A stretch of 6,798 bases of DNA from an uncultured Bacteroidota bacterium. Its GTDB lineage: Bacteria; Bacteroidota; Bacteroidia; Chitinophagales; Chitinophagaceae. Position 1 is the stretch's first letter. Each line of letters begins with the position of its first letter. The notes under the pieces are model-generated. The model was not told the origin of the DNA, did not search any database, and worked only from the letters and a program-made list of their open reading frames with translations. The stretch covers positions 1-6,798 of the forward strand of contig CAIZMD010000020.1 in the NCBI GenBank assembly GCA_903933995.1. Reading direction: 5' to 3'. Position numbers and translations under genes: made by a program. This document shows positions 6,718-6,798 of the stretch, piece after piece.

Positions 6718-6798
6718 ATGGCAAACCATTCAGCTACAAAGAAAGATGTGAGACAAGCTGCTAAGCGTCGCGATAGCAACCGTTATTATGGTAAAACT
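6718..6798 (+). CDS. rpsT: 30S ribosomal protein S20 (bS20), 5' part
   Basis: The reading frame from the ATG at 6718 runs open to the window edge and encodes 27 residues beginning MANHSATKKDVRQAAKRR and continuing DSNRYYGKT. This matches the N-terminus of bacterial S20, where MANHKSA, a basic RQ..KRR segment and NRYYGKT are typical. S20 is a small (about 85-residue) basic protein that binds 16S rRNA early in 30S assembly. The position-5 Lys usual in MANHK is Ser here. There is no Shine-Dalgarno site; the leader is A-rich, which is normal for Bacteroidota. The gene is divergent from odhA and is truncated only by the window end, not broken. Confidence 0.93.
   Translation, partial: MANHSATKKDVRQAAKRRDSNRYYGKT

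Noticed and set aside
1..6798. A novel defence, mobile or secretion system
   Set aside because: Every substantial open frame is explained by conserved housekeeping genes; there are no transposase or integrase motifs, no direct-repeat arrays and no compositional break.

Overview
The window looks like ordinary chromosomal DNA of a Bacteroidota bacterium, probably near the Chitinophagaceae. I infer this from the protein character (a 2-oxoglutarate dehydrogenase E1 starting MKDFSFITNSHPAF, and an Fmu/RsmB-type methyltransferase with a WDCCAASGGKT motif). The AT-rich base composition, A-rich leaders without clear Shine-Dalgarno sites, and -7 promoter elements of the Bacteroidota form TAnnTTTG point the same way. 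The exact genus cannot be fixed from the sequence alone.

Layout from left to right: (1) the probable last codons of an unidentified plus-strand gene (stop at 44-46) and a weak stem-loop; (2) an AT-rich intergenic stretch of about 175 bp ending in a promoter-like TAATTTTG; (3) mnmA on the plus strand, the tRNA U34 2-thiouridylase; (4) a minus-strand gene cluster that meets mnmA tail to tail across only 9 bp. In its transcription order the cluster runs odhA/sucA (E1 of 2-oxoglutarate dehydrogenase), odhB/sucB (E2), then an RsmB/NOP-family RNA cytosine methyltransferase; (5) a divergent intergenic region of about 200 bp; (6) the first 27 codons of rpsT (ribosomal protein S20) on the plus strand, cut by the window edge.

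E1 and E2 together carry out the decarboxylation and succinyl-transfer steps of the TCA-cycle 2-oxoglutarate dehydrogenase complex. The E3 subunit (lipoamide dehydrogenase) is not in the window. The methyltransferase starts 8 nt after the odhB stop, so it is probably co-transcribed with the complex genes. The remaining genes (mnmA, the methyltransferase, rpsT) all serve tRNA modification, rRNA modification or the ribosome.

I found no mobile element, CRISPR array, defence or toxin system, tRNA/rRNA gene, frameshift or disrupted gene. The window does not appear to hold an undescribed system. The points worth a second look are modest: the odhAB-methyltransferase linkage, the 9-bp convergent junction, a nested inverted repeat between odhA and rpsT, and a Ser-for-Pro change in the methyltransferase SAM motif.
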